A stretch of DNA of 54,975 bases from an uncultured Eubacteriales bacterium (GCA_900552475.1 USAC01000004.1:1-54975); one strand, 5' to 3'. Counted from the stretch's first letter, positions 8,603 to 17,916 are shown. Made by a program: numbers and translations. The notes: generated from the letters alone by a model not told the origin.

Positions 8603-9836
8603 GAGCAGCGAGAAAAAGCGCAGAGCGCTGCGCATCGCCATCTCCATTCTTGTGGCGGTGACGCTGTGGCTCTATGTCGACTATCAGAAGCACCCCAACG
8701 TCACCATGACGTTCCGCGACGTGCCGGTGGAGTTCTCCGGCGAGGACACGACCCTCGCCGACAAGGGCTATATGCTCCTCTCGTGTGAGAACACGACGAT
8801 CGACATCCGGCTCAAGGGCTCGCGCTCAGTCATCAGCGATCTTGACCGCAGCAGCCTGCGCGTCGTGGCGGACACGTCCTCCATCACCGAGACGGGGACG
8901 AAGACGCTCAGCTATCAGGTCTACTATCCCGACAGCGTCTCGCGCAACGACGGCTCCGTCGAGTGGGCCAGCGCCTACACGATCACCGTGCAGGTCGGAG
9001 AGCTCGCGAGGAAGGAGGTTCCCATCCGCTGCGAGCTTGAGGGCGAGGTCGCCAAGGGCTATACCGCGGGCGACGCGGTGCTTGACCCGGCGGTGCTCGA
9101 GCTGCGAGGCCAGCGCGACGATCTGGCCTCGGTGAGCTACGCGAAGATTCACCTGAGCGTCCAGAACGCGGAAAAGACCGTGATTCAGGCGCTGAAGTTC
9201 GAACTCTACGACTACAACGACATCCTCGTGCAGAACGAGAACATCCGCGCGGCGGTGAAGCTCATTCAGGTGACGGTGCCGGTGCGGACGGTCAAGGAGG
9301 TGCCGCTGCGGGTGGAGTTCCGCGAGGCCCCCGGCTCGACGCTCAGCCAGATCGAATATACCATCTCCCCGCGGACGGTGGAGCTGACGGGCGAGAAGTC
9401 CGTCCTCGACGGGATCGACAGTATCCTGCTCGACACCGTCTACCTGCAGGATATCACCAGCTCGAAGAGTCTGCACTATACCATCCCCGTGCCGGACGGC
9501 TGCACGCTGCCGGAGGGCGTCGAGATCGCGACGGTCACGATCGTCGCGCGCGATATGGCCGAGACGACGCGTACCGTCACGCAGATCGAGCTGGAGAACG
9601 TGCCGTCCGGCTTCAGCGCCACGCTCGTGACGACGAGCCTCGATGTGACGCTGCACGGCACGCAGGCCGAGATTGACGCCATTACGGGCGACGACGTCCG
9701 CCTGACGGTCGATCTCAGCTCGGTCACGGAGGCCGGGAACTATACGCTGCCGGCGAGCGTATTCATCGGAAACTATGAAAACGTCGGCGCAAAGGGCAAA
9801 TATCAGGTGATCGTCAATGTGACGAAGCAGAACTGA
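8583..9836 (+). CDS. cdaR: YbbR-domain regulator of diadenylate cyclase (CdaR)
   Basis: A 417-residue protein with one N-terminal membrane anchor (ALRIAISILVAVTLWLYVDY) followed by three to four extracellular YbbR repeats (conserved starts such as FRDVPVEF, KEVPIRCE and KEVPLRVEF). CdaR binds and modulates CdaA at the membrane. The ATG at 8583 follows AAAGGAGGGG, and the 20-base overlap with cdaA implies coupled translation. An alternative ATG lies four codons in (MEHKSS). Confidence 0.93.
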   Translation: MSSMEHKSSEKKRRALRIAISILVAVTLWLYVDYQKHPNVTMTFRDVPVEFSGEDTTLADKGYMLLSCENTTIDIRLKGSRSVISDLDRSSLRVVADTSSITETGTKTLSYQVYYPDSVSRNDGSVEWASAYTITVQVGELARKEVPIRCELEGEVAKGYTAGDAVLDPAVLELRGQRDDLASVSYAKIHLSVQNAEKTVIQALKFELYDYNDILVQNENIRAAVKLIQVTVPVRTVKEVPLRVEFREAPGSTLSQIEYTISPRTVELTGEKSVLDGIDSILLDTVYLQDITSSKSLHYTIPVPDGCTLPEGVEIATVTIVARDMAETTRTVTQIELENVPSGFSATLVTTSLDVTLHGTQAEIDAITGDDVRLTVDLSSVTEAGNYTLPASVFIGNYENVGAKGKYQVIVNVTKQN

Positions 9837-9854
9837 CCCCGGAAAGGATAGAAT

Positions 9855-10259
9855 ATGACACAGATTGCAACCGTGGAAAAAAAACTCGGCGCGGGCTATG
9901 TGGAGATCTCCGTGCCGCGCAAGTCGGCCTGCGGGCACGACTGTGAGGAGTGCGCGGGCTGCGGCATGACGGGCGCGGCCATCCGCGCGCGGGCCGAGGA
10001 TCCCGTGGGCGTCTCGGCGGGGGAGAAGGTCGTCGTCGAGAGCTCGACGCGCAAGCTCCTCGGCGTGGTGGCGCTGGTATACGTGCTGCCGGTCGCGGCG
10101 TTCCTGCTGGGGTATTTCCTCTCGCCGGGTCTGGCCGAGGGTGTGCGCTATGCCATCGCCATTGGCGCGGCGGCGCTGATGTTCGTGCCGATCGTCGCCT
10201 ATGACCGCTACGCCAGGCGGCACGAGACGCTGACGTATACCGTCGTGCGGCGGTTCTGA
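9855..10259 (+). CDS. SoxR-reducing system / RseC-MucC family membrane protein
   Basis: A 134-residue protein with an N-terminal Cys cluster (CGHDCEECAGCGM, residues ~26-38) and two transmembrane segments (VVALVYVLPVAAFLLGYF and the one after it). This is the RseC/MucC architecture; RseC takes part in envelope stress control and in reducing SoxR, and RnfB-associated relatives occur in anaerobes. In Clostridia its partner is unclear. It lies 18 bases after cdaR and overlaps the DUF5685 gene by one base (TGATG), so it is part of this operon. The four Cys could bind an Fe-S cluster or zinc. Confidence 0.85.
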   Translation: MTQIATVEKKLGAGYVEISVPRKSACGHDCEECAGCGMTGAAIRARAEDPVGVSAGEKVVVESSTRKLLGVVALVYVLPVAAFLLGYFLSPGLAEGVRYAIAIGAAALMFVPIVAYDRYARRHETLTYTVVRRF

Positions 10260-11167
10260 TGTTCGGCTATGTGCGCCCGTCCCTCGGGCGGCTGACGGAG
10301 GAGGAGAGGGTGCGGTTTCAGGCGGCCTACTGCGGCCTGTGCCGCACAATGGGGCACCGCTGCGGCGCGGTGAGCCGGTTATTCCTCAACTATGACCTGA
10401 CGTTTCTGGCCGTGCTCCTCTCGGAGGGGTCGGCGTGCGAAACGGCGTGCCGCCGCTGCATCGTGCATCCCTTTCGCCCGCGCCGGTGCGTGCGGGGCGA
10501 CGCGGCGTTTGAAACTGCCGCGGACATGAGCGTGATTCTCACATGGTGGCAGCTGCGCGACGGCGTGGCCGACCATGGGTTCTGGCGGGGGCTTCCGTAC
10601 CGGCTGGCGGCGCTCGCGCTGCGCCGGGGGTACCGGAGAGCCCGCGCGCGGCAGCCGGACTTTGACGAGGGCACGCGCGCGCAGCTCGCGGCACTGAGCG
10701 CGCTCGAGCGCGAGAACTGCGCCAGTCTCGACCGCCCGGCGGATACGTTCGCGCGGCTGCTGGCCGGTGCGGCGCAGGGGGTGCGCAGCCCGCTGCGCAG
10801 GCGGGTGCTCGAGCAGCTGCTCTACCACCTCGGCCGCTGGATCTATCTGGTGGACGCGGCGGACGATCTGAAGAAAGATGTAAAAAACGGGAGCTATAAC
10901 CCGCTGGTGCCGCGCTTCGGCGCGCAGGCGGGCGAGCTCTCGCAGGAGGCCCGGCGCGAGCTGGGCGCGACGCTCGACGGCTCGATTCGCCGGATGGCCG
11001 CCGCCTCTGAGCTGGAGGATTTCGGCGTGTGGCGGCCCGTGATCGAGAGCGTCGTATACGAGGGGCTCTACGCCGTGGGCGCGGCCGTTTTGAACGGGAC
11101 GTTCCATACGCGGCGCGGAAGAGAGAGAAACAACCCTTTACGAAAGGCAGGATCCAAAGATGCGTGA
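10259..11167 (+). CDS. DUF5685 family protein
   Basis: A 302-residue protein with the N-terminal signature MFGYVRPSLGRLTEEERVRF and CGLCRTMG, then CETACRRCIVHPF. The four Cys of CGLC and CRRC suggest a metal site. The middle is helical and contains YLVDAADDLKKDVKNGSYNP, an Asp-rich segment resembling the DDxxD pattern of prenyl-synthase-like helical folds (resemblance only). Family members commonly sit beside small J-domain proteins, as here, where the two genes overlap by eight bases. Function is not established; a chaperone-linked role is an inference from the pairing. Confidence 0.82.
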   Translation: MFGYVRPSLGRLTEEERVRFQAAYCGLCRTMGHRCGAVSRLFLNYDLTFLAVLLSEGSACETACRRCIVHPFRPRRCVRGDAAFETAADMSVILTWWQLRDGVADHGFWRGLPYRLAALALRRGYRRARARQPDFDEGTRAQLAALSALERENCASLDRPADTFARLLAGAAQGVRSPLRRRVLEQLLYHLGRWIYLVDAADDLKKDVKNGSYNPLVPRFGAQAGELSQEARRELGATLDGSIRRMAAASELEDFGVWRPVIESVVYEGLYAVGAAVLNGTFHTRRGRERNNPLRKAGSKDA

Positions 11168-11795
11168 TCCCTATGAGGTGCTGGGCGTTCCCAGCACCGC
11201 CAGCGACGACGAGGTCAAAAAGGCCTATCGCAACCTGGCGCGCAAATACCACCCCGACAACTATCACGACAACCCCCTCGCCGACCTCGCGCAGGAGCGC
11301 ATGAAGGAGATCAACGAGGCCTATGAGACGATCCGCACCCAGCGCAAAAACGGCGGCCCGGGCACCGCGGGTGCCTCCTACGGCGGGAGCTATGGCTCCT
11401 ACGGCGGAAGCTACGGCAGCTATCAGGGACAGGCGTCGAACCTCGCGCGGGCGCGCATGGCCATCGCGCAGGGGAACCTCAACCTCGCCGAGGAGCTGCT
11501 CAATGCCTACGGCGACCACAACGCCGAGTGGAACTTCCTCAAGGGGGCGATCTGCACGCGGCGCGGCTGGCTCGACGAGGCGAAGCGCTACTATGAGACG
11601 GCCGTGCAGATGGATCCGGACAACCGCGAGTATCAGCGGGCGCTCGACATGGCCGAGGGCCGCGGCGGCGCGTACCGCCCGGAGGGGTATTCCCAGATGA
11701 GCAGCGCCGAGTGCGGCGACGGGACATGTCTGCGCCTGTGCGGGACGCTGCTGTGCTGCAACGCGCTGGGCGGCGGCTATTTTTGCTGTATCTGA
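11160..11795 (+). CDS. J-domain (DnaJ-like) protein with TPR and Cys-rich tail
   Basis: A 211-residue protein with a J domain at residues 1-60 (DPYEVLGVPSTASDDEVKKA, with the HPD motif in KYHPDNY). A Gly/Tyr/Ser linker follows (repeats of YGGSYGS), then a TPR-like helical pair (GNLNLAEELLNAYG and LDEAKRYYETAVQMDPDN). The last 30 residues are unusually Cys-rich (CGDGTC, CGTLLCC, YFCCI). The J domain would recruit an Hsp70 (DnaK). The Cys tail has no DnaJ zinc-finger spacing and may be acylated or bind metal; that is inference. It overlaps the DUF5685 gene. Confidence 0.88.
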   Translation: MRDPYEVLGVPSTASDDEVKKAYRNLARKYHPDNYHDNPLADLAQERMKEINEAYETIRTQRKNGGPGTAGASYGGSYGSYGGSYGSYQGQASNLARARMAIAQGNLNLAEELLNAYGDHNAEWNFLKGAICTRRGWLDEAKRYYETAVQMDPDNREYQRALDMAEGRGGAYRPEGYSQMSSAECGDGTCLRLCGTLLCCNALGGGYFCCI

Positions 11796-11846
11796 CGGGC
11801 CGGACGGCCCGGATGCTTGGATAGATTTGAAAAGGAGGAGAGTGCA

Positions 11847-12725
11847 GTGGTCAGAAGTATGACCGGCTACGGCCGGGCGCGCCAGACCCTGAACGGACGG
11901 GACATCACCGTGGAGGTGCGCTCCGTCAACAACCGGTATCTCGACTGTACGGTCAAGATGCCGCGGACGTATGTTTTCGCAGAGGACGCCATCAAGTCGC
12001 GGGTGCAGAAATCAATCTCCCGCGGTAAGACGGACGTCTTCATCACCATCGAGAGCGCCGGGGCGGAGCAGACGGTTATCTCGGTCAACGAATCGCTCGC
12101 GCGCGGTTACTTTGCCGCGCTGACGCAGCTGAAGGACATGTTCTCGCTCGAGGGCGAGATCACGCCGACGACGCTTGCGAAGTTCCCCGACGTGCTGACG
12201 GTGACGCGCGCGGAGGAGGATCTCGAGGCCGTCTCGGCCGACATCTGTCTCGTGCTGGACGAGGCGCTCGCCGCCCACCGCCGCATGCGCGAGGTCGAGG
12301 GCGCGAAGCTGGCGCAGGACGTGCTGGGCCGGGCCGACACGATCGAGTCGATCGTCGGCCGGGTGGAGGAGCGCTCGCCGCAGACGGTCGCGGAGTACCG
12401 CCAGAAGCTCGAGGGCAAGATGTGCGAGCTGCTGCAGTCGACGACCGTCGACGAGTCGCGCCTGCTGACCGAGGCCGCCATCTTCGCTGACAAGATCGCC
12501 GTCGACGAGGAGACGGTGCGCCTGCACAGCCACCTCGCCCAGCTGCGAACGATGCTGCAGGGCGACGAGCCCATCGGCCGCAAGCTCGACTTCCTCATTC
12601 AGGAGATCAACCGCGAGTGCAACACCACCGGCTCGAAGTGCAGCGACATCACCATCGCGCGCGACGTCGTGGACATGAAGGCTGAGGTCGAGAAGATCCG
12701 CGAGCAGATCCAGAACATCGAGTGA
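11847..12725 (+). CDS. yicC: YicC family RNase-like protein
   Basis: A 292-residue protein starting at GTG 11847, placed just after AAAGGAGGAG. The longer frame from ATG 11817 would have the ribosome site inside the gene, so the GTG is preferred. The N-terminus RSMTGYGRA and EVRSVNNRYLD and the C-terminus EINRECNTTGSKCSD are signatures of YicC/YloC, a family with endoribonuclease activity reported for E. coli YicC. It is first in the conserved Firmicutes group yicC-remA-gmk-rpoZ. Confidence 0.95.
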   Translation: MVRSMTGYGRARQTLNGRDITVEVRSVNNRYLDCTVKMPRTYVFAEDAIKSRVQKSISRGKTDVFITIESAGAEQTVISVNESLARGYFAALTQLKDMFSLEGEITPTTLAKFPDVLTVTRAEEDLEAVSADICLVLDEALAAHRRMREVEGAKLAQDVLGRADTIESIVGRVEERSPQTVAEYRQKLEGKMCELLQSTTVDESRLLTEAAIFADKIAVDEETVRLHSHLAQLRTMLQGDEPIGRKLDFLIQEINRECNTTGSKCSDITIARDVVDMKAEVEKIREQIQNIE

Positions 12726-12735
12726 GGCGCGGCGG

Positions 12736-12999
12736 ATGGAACTGATCAACATCGGCTTCGGAAACCTCGTCTCCGCGCAGCGGCTCATCAGCATCGTCGG
12801 CCCGGACTCCGCGCCCGTGAAGCGCCTGATTCAGGAGTCGCGCGACCGCGGGATGCTCATCGACGCGACCTACGGGCGCAAGACCGCGTCCGTGCTCATC
12901 ATGGACAGCGACCACGTCATCCTCTCCGCCCTCTCGACGGAGAAGCTGGCCCCGCGTCTGGGGCTGCGCGTGGAGGACTTCGGCAAAGAGGACGTCTGA
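12736..12999 (+). CDS. remA: RemA-like regulator (DUF370)
   Basis: An 87-residue protein (INIGFGNLVSAQRLISIVGP, then DATYGRKTASVLIMD) that matches the RemA/DUF370 family along its whole length. In Bacillus RemA is a DNA-binding activator of matrix and osmoprotection genes that forms ring-shaped oligomers. Its place between yicC and gmk is the usual one. The target genes here are unknown. Confidence 0.95.
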   Translation: MELINIGFGNLVSAQRLISIVGPDSAPVKRLIQESRDRGMLIDATYGRKTASVLIMDSDHVILSALSTEKLAPRLGLRVEDFGKEDV

Positions 13000-13022
13000 G
13001 AGAAAGAAAGGAAGGACCAGCG

Positions 13023-13616
13023 TTGCAAAAATCCGGTAAGTTATTCATCATTTCCGGCCCGTCCGGCGTGGGCAAGAGCACCGTGCTCAAGGCCCTGTTC
13101 CGCGAGCACCCGGATCTGTATTTTTCCGTGTCCGCCACGACCCGAGCCCCCCGCGAGGGCGAGATCGACGGCGTACACTACCGCTTCATTAAGTCCGAGC
13201 AGTTCCTGCAGATGGTGCAGGAGAACGAGTTCCTGGAGTATGCCGAGTATGTTGGCAGCTTTTACGGCACGCCCCGCGGCCCCGTCGAGGAGGCGATGGC
13301 GCAGGGGCGCGACGCCTTTCTCGACATCGAGATACAGGGCGCGCAGCAGGTCTATGAAAAGCGCCCGGATGCCGTGCGCATTTTCATCGCGCCGAACTCC
13401 TGGGCAGAGCTGGAGCGCCGCCTGACCGAGCGCGGCACCGACTCGGCCGAGAAGATCCAGAAGCGCCTGCTGCGCGCGAAGGTCGAGCTGCAGGCCGCGG
13501 AAAACTACGACTACCTCGTCGTGAACGACACCGTCGAGCAGGCCGTGCGCGAGATGGAGGCCATCTTCCTCGCCGAGCACTGCCGTCCCACCGACCGCAT
13601 GGACGAGATTCTGTGA
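13023..13616 (+). CDS. gmk: Guanylate kinase
   Basis: A 197-residue enzyme that phosphorylates GMP to GDP with ATP. It has the P-loop GPSGVGKST (residues ~12-20), the GMP-binding region SATTRAPREGEIDGVHYRF, and EYAEYVGSFYGTP. The start is TTG at 13023, with GAAAGGAAGG 8 bases upstream and no ATG or GTG fitting before the P-loop. Length and motifs are typical. Confidence 0.97.
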   Translation: MQKSGKLFIISGPSGVGKSTVLKALFREHPDLYFSVSATTRAPREGEIDGVHYRFIKSEQFLQMVQENEFLEYAEYVGSFYGTPRGPVEEAMAQGRDAFLDIEIQGAQQVYEKRPDAVRIFIAPNSWAELERRLTERGTDSAEKIQKRLLRAKVELQAAENYDYLVVNDTVEQAVREMEAIFLAEHCRPTDRMDEIL

Positions 13617-13702
13617 GCTTCGTCAAAAAAGACGCTGTCTCTTTTGACGAGTGGGGTTTCGTTCCGCTCCGTGCCTTGTCCCGCCGCGAACTCTGTGAGA
13701 CT
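13617..13702. repeat. Intergenic palindromic repeat between gmk and rpoZ
   Basis: A near-perfect 13-bp inverted repeat (13621-13633 with 13637-13649, one mismatch) is followed by a spacer and the 16-mer GCGAACTCTGTGAGAC (13686-13701). The same 16-mer, again after a 13-bp hairpin of similar content, closes the repeat at 29501-29637, so the two are members of one dispersed family. Confidence 0.7.
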
Positions 13703-13762
13703 GATTTTGTTTAAACCGATACCATATTTCTATAGTATGTTTTGAAAGGAAGTAGATCCACT

Positions 13763-13987
13763 ATGATGCTGTATCCCGCTATGAACAAGCTGACCGAGTA
13801 TATCCCCAACCGCTATATGATGGTCAACGTCGTGGCGCGCCGCGCCCGCCAGATCGCTGCCGAGGCCGAGGCCATCGGCGAGCACCTCACCGAAAAGCCC
13901 GTCACCCTCGCCATCAACGAGGTTGCCGAGGGCGATTACCGCGCCAACTCCATCGACACGACCATCGAGGAGGACAACGAGGACTGA
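13763..13987 (+). CDS. rpoZ: RNA polymerase omega subunit
   Basis: A 74-residue protein (MMLYPAMNKLTEYIPNRYMM, then VARRARQIAAEAE and KPVTLAINEVAEG). The omega subunit helps assemble RNA polymerase; the RARQI segment and its position after gmk are diagnostic. The start is ATG 13763 after GAAAGGAAGT; a second ATG follows directly, and a TTG at 13742 would place the ribosome site inside the gene. An acidic tail is typical. Confidence 0.93.
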   Translation: MMLYPAMNKLTEYIPNRYMMVNVVARRARQIAAEAEAIGEHLTEKPVTLAINEVAEGDYRANSIDTTIEEDNED

Positions 13988-14014
13988 TTCCGGCGGAGAG
14001 AAGGGGGTGCGTCC

Positions 14015-16441
14015 ATGCCGCAGATTGCCAAGGTCGCCGTTTCGGCGGCCAACTATGCCATCGACAAGCCCTATGACTATCTGCTGCCCGACGGGACGGA
14101 CGCCGCCGTCGGCAGCCGCGTGCTCGTGCCGTTCGGGCGCGGGAACCGGCTGACAGAGGGGATGATCCTCTCCCTCGAGCGGAAAACGCCCGAGAAGGCG
14201 CTCAAGGCTGTGCGCGAGGTGCTCGAGCCGGAGCCGGTCTGCTCCGAGCGGGAGATCCGTCTCGCGCTCTGGATGCGCCAGCGCTATTTCTGCACGTTTT
14301 ATGACGCCATCCGCACGATCCTGCCCGCGGGCGTCTGGTACCGCTACCGCCAGTTCTGGAAGCTCGCGGACTACGCGGGCGAGGATGCGCTTTCGGAGAA
14401 GGAAAAGCCGCTCTACGCGCTTTTGAGCCGGGGCGAGCAGGAGCTGGAGACGCTGGCGCAGGCCGTTCCCGACGCCGCGGCGCTGCTGCGGCAGATGGAG
14501 AAGAAGGGGCTTGTCACCTCCCGCACGGAGGGCAGCCGCCGCGTGGGCGACCGCGTGGTGAAGCTCGCGTCTCTTGCCATCGAGCCGGAGGAGGCGCAGA
14601 CGCGCATGGAGCGCAAGCGCCGCACGGCACCGCGCCAGTGCGACGCCGTCGACTTTCTCACCCGCTGCGCAGAGACGTCGGTACACGACCTGTGCTATTT
14701 CACGGGCGTGACGGCCGCGGGACTGCGCAGTCTCGAAAAGGCGGGCATCATCGCGCTGCGCGCGCGGGAGGAATACCGCATTGCGCCGCGCACCGCGCCG
14801 CGCGCGGCGGAGCCGATCCGGCTCAACGACGAGCAGCAGGCGGCCTTCCTTCGCATGCTTGCCGAGTGCCGCGCGGGCGAGGCCGGGGTGACGCTTCTGC
14901 AGGGCGTGACCGGCAGCGGCAAGACCCTTGTGTATATCCGCCTTGCGCAGGAGCTGCTGCGCGAGGGAAAATCCGTGATGATTCTGGTGCCGGAGATTGC
15001 GCTCACGCCGCAGATGATGGCGCGGTTCACGGCCTATTTCGGCGCGGAGGTGGCGCTGCTGCACAGTGGCCTTCGCCTGACTGAGCGCTATGACCAGTAT
15101 AAGCGCATCCGCCGCGGCGAGGCACACATCGTGCTCGGCACGCGCTCGGCGGTGTTCGCGCCGCTGTGCGAGCTGGGGCTGATCGTGCTCGACGAGGAGC
15201 AGGAGAGCTCCTATGAATCCGGCAGCGCGCCGTTTTACCACGCGCGCGACATCGCGAAGTACCGCTGCGCGCAGGAGGGTGCGCGGCTGCTGCTCGGCTC
15301 GGCGACGCCGACGGTCGAGACGGCGTACTTCGCGCGCCACGGTGAATATGAGCTGCTGCGCCTTGACCGGCGCTTTAACGCGCACCGTCTGCCACGCGTG
15401 GTGGTGGCAGATCTGCGCGAGGAGCTGCGCGCGGGGAACGCGACGGCCATCAGCCGCCCCCTGCGCGAGGAGCTGGAGCGCAATCTCGCCGCGGGCGAGC
15501 AGAGCATCCTTTTTCTCAACCGCCGCGGCAGCAGCCGCCAGTTGCTGTGCCCGCAGTGCGGCCATGTGCCGCAGTGTCCGCGGTGCAGTGTGTTTTTGAC
15601 GTACCACTCCGCGAACGGACGGATGATGTGCCACTACTGCGGCTATTCGGAGACGGCGTCGGAGACGTGTCCGGATTGCGGCGGGGCGATGAAGCATATC
15701 GGCATCGGCACCCAGCGCGTCGAAGAGGAGCTGCGGGAGCTGTTTCCCGGGACAGAAATCCTGCGCATGGACGCCGACACCGTCGGCGACGGGCACGAGA
15801 AGGTGCTGCGCGAATTTGAAGAGAAAAAAGTGCCCATCCTCATCGGCACCCAGATGGTGGCCAAGGGGCTGGACTTTGAAAATGTGACGCTGGTGGGCGT
15901 GCTGGCGGCAGATCTGTCGCTGTACGTCGACCACTACCGCGCCTCGGAGCGGACGTTCAGTCTCATCACGCAGGTGGTGGGCCGCGCCGGCCGGGGCAGC
16001 AAGGAGGGCCGCGCCGTCATCCAGACCTACACGCCGGAAAACGACGTGATTCTGGCGGCGGCTAGGCAGGACTACGACCGGTTTTATGACGCAGAGATCC
16101 GGATGCGCAGACTCCGGCGCGACCCGCCGTTTGCCGACCAGTTCATGATCACCGTGACCGGCCCGGAGGAGACGCGCGTGCGCCGCGCCTGCGGCGAGAT
16201 CCAGAAGAGCCTGTGCGCCGCGGCGGCACGTCCACCGTACAGCGCACTGGGGCTGGAGATCCTCGGTCCCGCGCCGTGCCCGGTTGTGAAGGTCAACAAC
16301 CGCTTCCGCTACCGCGTGACGGTGATCGGAAAAAACGAGAGAACCCTGCGCGCGCTCATCGCCGCGTTCATGAAGGAATTCACAAAGCGGCCCGAGAATC
16401 GCGGCATGCATATATTTACCGACTGTAATCTGATGGGGTAA
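14015..16441 (+). CDS. priA: Primosomal protein N' (PriA helicase)
   Basis: An 808-residue replication-restart helicase. In order: the 3'-DNA-binding domain (ANYAIDKPYDYLLPD), a winged-helix region, the helicase core with Walker A GVTGSGKT (~295) and motif II DEEQ (~393), and a zinc-binding insertion with eight Cys (CPQCGH, CPRC, CHYCGY, CPDCGG, ~511-556). Further helicase motifs follow (IGTQMVAKGLDF, QVVGRAGRG), then the C-terminal domain. Motif II is DEEQ where DEEH is commonest. coaBC, often between rpoZ and priA in Firmicutes, is absent. Confidence 0.97.
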   Translation: MPQIAKVAVSAANYAIDKPYDYLLPDGTDAAVGSRVLVPFGRGNRLTEGMILSLERKTPEKALKAVREVLEPEPVCSEREIRLALWMRQRYFCTFYDAIRTILPAGVWYRYRQFWKLADYAGEDALSEKEKPLYALLSRGEQELETLAQAVPDAAALLRQMEKKGLVTSRTEGSRRVGDRVVKLASLAIEPEEAQTRMERKRRTAPRQCDAVDFLTRCAETSVHDLCYFTGVTAAGLRSLEKAGIIALRAREEYRIAPRTAPRAAEPIRLNDEQQAAFLRMLAECRAGEAGVTLLQGVTGSGKTLVYIRLAQELLREGKSVMILVPEIALTPQMMARFTAYFGAEVALLHSGLRLTERYDQYKRIRRGEAHIVLGTRSAVFAPLCELGLIVLDEEQESSYESGSAPFYHARDIAKYRCAQEGARLLLGSATPTVETAYFARHGEYELLRLDRRFNAHRLPRVVVADLREELRAGNATAISRPLREELERNLAAGEQSILFLNRRGSSRQLLCPQCGHVPQCPRCSVFLTYHSANGRMMCHYCGYSETASETCPDCGGAMKHIGIGTQRVEEELRELFPGTEILRMDADTVGDGHEKVLREFEEKKVPILIGTQMVAKGLDFENVTLVGVLAADLSLYVDHYRASERTFSLITQVVGRAGRGSKEGRAVIQTYTPENDVILAAARQDYDRFYDAEIRMRRLRRDPPFADQFMITVTGPEETRVRRACGEIQKSLCAAAARPPYSALGLEILGPAPCPVVKVNNRFRYRVTVIGKNERTLRALIAAFMKEFTKRPENRGMHIFTDCNLMG

Positions 16442-16497
16442 AGTAACTGACTGTAATCAAAAGAACCGGGCCGACGCGCCCGGAGGAGGGTTTCGAT

Positions 16498-16995
16498 ATG
16501 GCTTTGAGAAGAATTGCGCTGCAGGGCGAGGAGTGCCTTGCGAAGGTTTGCCGTCCGGTGACGGAGTTCAACGGCCGTTTGCACACGCTGCTCGACGACA
16601 TGAAGGATACGCTGCTCGATTCCGGCGGCGTGGGTCTGGCGGCGCCGCAGGTCGGCGTGCTGCGCCGGGTGTGCGTCGTGATGAACGAGGACGATGAGAT
16701 CATCGAGCTGATTAACCCCGAGATCATCAAGACCGAGGGCGAGCAGACGGGTCTGGAGGGCTGTCTGAGTGTGCCGGGCAAATACGGCGTCGTGACGCGC
16801 CCGAACGTCGTGCGCGTGCGCGCACAGGACCGCGACGGCATCTTCTTCGACGTCGAGGACGAGGGGCTGACGGCCCGCTGCTTCTGCCACGAGATCGAGC
16901 ATCTGGACGGCCACCTCTTCGTGGAGCACACTGACCACCTGCTGACCGACGAGGAGCTGCAGAAGTATATCGACGAGCAGGAGGGTGAGGCGTAA
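16498..16995 (+). CDS. def: Peptide deformylase
   Basis: A 165-residue metalloenzyme that removes the formyl group from nascent proteins. The three signature motifs are intact: GVGLAAPQVG (~44), EGCLSVP (~87, metal Cys) and HEIEHLDG (~130, two metal His and the catalytic Glu). The common form of the third is QHEIDHLDG; Cys and Glu replace Gln and Asp here. It is followed directly by fmt, its partner in formyl-Met metabolism. A GC hairpin (around 16470-16485) ends just before the GGAGGAGG ribosome site. Confidence 0.97.
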   Translation: MALRRIALQGEECLAKVCRPVTEFNGRLHTLLDDMKDTLLDSGGVGLAAPQVGVLRRVCVVMNEDDEIIELINPEIIKTEGEQTGLEGCLSVPGKYGVVTRPNVVRVRAQDRDGIFFDVEDEGLTARCFCHEIEHLDGHLFVEHTDHLLTDEELQKYIDEQEGEA

Positions 16996-17916
16996 ATGCG
17001 GATTCTCTTTATGGGGACGCCGGATTTCGCCGTGGCGTCGCTGCGGCGGCTCGTCGAGGACGGGCACGAGATCTGCGGCGTGTTCACCCAGCCCGACCGG
17101 CCGAAAAACCGCGGCCACAAGCTCATGTTCTCCCCGGTGAAGCAGTACGCCGTGGAGCAGGGGCTGACCGTGTACCAGCCGCTGAAGATGAAGGACGGGA
17201 CGGCGCTTGCCACCGTGCGGGAGCTGAACCCCGAGCTGATCGTCGTGGCGGCCTATGGCCGGATCCTGCCCGAGGACATTCTGAACACACCGAAATACGG
17301 CTCGATCAACGTCCACTCGTCGCTGCTGCCGAAGTACCGCGGCGCGGCGCCCATCAACTGGGCTATTCTCGACGGCGAGAAGGAGACGGGCGTGAGCATC
17401 ATGTATATGGCGCCGGAGCTTGACGCGGGCGACGTGATCCGCGCGGCGAAGACGGCCATCGACCCCGAGGAGGACGCGCAGGCGCTGACGGCGCGGCTCG
17501 CGGAGCTCGGCGCGCAGGCGCTGGCCGAGACGGTGGAGGACATCGCCCGCGGCACGGCCGCGCGCACGCCGCAGGACCACACGCAGTCGACCTACGCGCC
17601 GATGCTGACGCGCGAGATGAGCGCGGTCGACTGGACGCTCCCCGCCCAGCAGATCCACGATCAGGTGCGCGGGCTGATCCCGTGGCCGTGTGCCGTGTGC
17701 GAGCTGGGTGGACAGACGCTCAAGCTGTTTTCCACGCGCGTCGGCGGCGAGACGGCGAAGGCACCGGGCTGCGTCATCGGCGCGGGCAAGCAGGGCATCG
17801 AGGTCGCCTGCGGCGACGGACGCGTCCTGCGGATTCTTGAGCTGCAGGCGCAGGGCGGCCGCCGCATGGCCGCGGCGGACTATCTGCGGGGTCATGAGAT
17901 CCCGGTCTGCCTATGA
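16996..17916 (+). CDS. fmt: Methionyl-tRNA formyltransferase
   Basis: A 306-residue enzyme that formylates initiator Met-tRNA using 10-formyl-THF. It has the N-terminal MRILFMGTPDFAVASL, then AYGRILPEDIL, and the catalytic region NVHSSLLPKYRGAAPINWAI (Asn, His and the later Asp). The C-terminal tRNA-binding domain is present. It starts at the base after the def stop and overlaps rsmB by four bases (ATGA), so def-fmt-rsmB are translationally linked. Confidence 0.97.
   Translation: MRILFMGTPDFAVASLRRLVEDGHEICGVFTQPDRPKNRGHKLMFSPVKQYAVEQGLTVYQPLKMKDGTALATVRELNPELIVVAAYGRILPEDILNTPKYGSINVHSSLLPKYRGAAPINWAILDGEKETGVSIMYMAPELDAGDVIRAAKTAIDPEEDAQALTARLAELGAQALAETVEDIARGTAARTPQDHTQSTYAPMLTREMSAVDWTLPAQQIHDQVRGLIPWPCAVCELGGQTLKLFSTRVGGETAKAPGCVIGAGKQGIEVACGDGRVLRILELQAQGGRRMAAADYLRGHEIPVCL

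Noticed and set aside
13730..16411. 893-residue open frame opposite rpoZ and priA
   Set aside because: No ribosome site or family pattern, and it covers two clear genes on the other strand.
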